Assembly (NCBI GenBank): GCA_020047775.1 | Contig: JAIFNK010000160.1 | Span: 1 to 6,816 of the forward strand | Source: Akkermansia sp. | Lineage (GTDB): Bacteria; Verrucomicrobiota; Verrucomicrobiia; Verrucomicrobiales; Akkermansiaceae | Direction: 5' to 3' | DNA length: 6,816 nucleotides | In this document: one piece after another, positions 6,434 through 6,816 of the stretch | How the letters are laid out: every line of letters starts with the position of its first letter | Position numbering within the stretch: position 1 is the first letter of the stretch | Translations under genes and position numbers: made by a program | Notes under the pieces: generated by a model | Database searches by the model: none | What the model saw: the letters and a program-made list of their open reading frames with translations, nothing else | What the model was told of the DNA's origin: nothing

Positions 6434-6816
6434 ATGACCTTTACCAAAATTCTCACCCACCCCGGCGGCTCGCATAAGGACGAGTTTCTCGCCTGCTGCC
6501 TGCTGCTCGCCGAAAATCCGGTGACCATCGTCCGCCGCGAGCCGACCGAGGCCGATCTGGCGGATCTTTTGACCGCAGTCGTCGATGTCGGCCACGAACA
6601 CGCGCCGGAGCGGGGGAATTTCGATCACCACCAGTTCCCGAAGGACCATCCGCCGCTGTGCGCGCTGAGTCTGGTCTTGCAGCATCTCGGGGTTTATGAA
6701 GACGCGCTGAAGTTCTGCGACTGGCTGGAGCCAGCCGAATGGTTCGACACCCGCGGGCCGATCGAGACGGCCCGCTGGCTGGGCGTGGCGCGGGAAACCC
6801 TCTTCAAGCTCAACTC
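6434..6816 (+). CDS. MYG1 family protein (UPF0160), 5' part, runs off the window
   Basis: The first 127 residues are visible and the frame is still open at the window edge; full family members are around 300 aa. The N-terminal THPGGSHKDEFLACCLLL (residues 8-25) is the MYG1 signature. VVDVGHEHAPERGNFDHHQF (about 49-68) contains the DHH motif, whose Asp and His residues bind metal in the DHH phosphoesterase superfamily. CDWLEPAEWFDTRGP (95-109) follows. Eukaryotic MYG1 has been described as a 3'-5' RNA exonuclease; the bacterial members are uncharacterised, so nuclease activity here is inferred from family. The ATG at 6434 places the signature at the usual distance from the N-terminus, and no Shine-Dalgarno sequence is present. 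It follows ureC by 68 bp on the same strand but has no known part in urease function. It probably has its own promoter, though read-through is possible. Confidence 0.88.
   Translation, partial: MTFTKILTHPGGSHKDEFLACCLLLAENPVTIVRREPTEADLADLLTAVVDVGHEHAPERGNFDHHQFPKDHPPLCALSLVLQHLGVYEDALKFCDWLEPAEWFDTRGPIETARWLGVARETLFKLN

Overview
This 6.8 kb window looks like chromosomal DNA from a Gram-negative bacterium of fairly high GC content. A member of the Verrucomicrobiota (Luteolibacter/Haloferula-like) is the best guess. The grounds are a very short RNA polymerase omega subunit (67 aa), a beta-barrel outer-membrane protein, a secreted conserved hypothetical protein, and starts that almost all lack a Shine-Dalgarno sequence. 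The assignment rests on overall resemblance and is an inference, not a database result.

Left part (1-1352, minus strand): a DUF3147-type four-helix membrane protein, then rpoZ (omega), then smpB (tmRNA-binding protein). rpoZ and smpB are 31 nt apart and probably co-transcribed. A GC-rich hairpin without a U-tract follows smpB.

Middle (1403-2647, plus strand): a secreted 263-aa protein of a conserved uncharacterised family diverges from the DUF3147 gene across only 50 bp. Its N-terminal half carries an E...G-I-G-H arrangement that recalls lysozyme-type active sites. A 453-bp stretch without a convincing gene follows. It holds a possible decayed minus-strand reading frame, an AT-rich tract with inverted repeats, and a TTGACT -35-like element in front of the next gene.

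Right part (2648-6365, plus strand): an outer-membrane beta-barrel (putative porin), then 228 bp with a strong hairpin and a hairpin-plus-T8 terminator candidate. Next comes a 90-98 aa His/Asp-rich small membrane protein resembling the N-terminal piece of HupE/UreJ nickel transporters. It sits 12 nt before ureA-ureB-ureC, whose junctions are both ATGA overlaps. All nickel ligands, the carbamylated lysine and the flap Cys/His of UreC are present. No ureD/E/F/G accessory gene is visible. The next gene (6434 to the window edge) is a MYG1/UPF0160-family DHH-like protein.

Taken together, the right part suggests a nitrogen-acquisition module: an outer-membrane channel, a possible nickel-handling small membrane protein, and urease structural subunits. 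The maturation machinery must lie beyond the window or elsewhere. The porin's link to urea is inference from position only.
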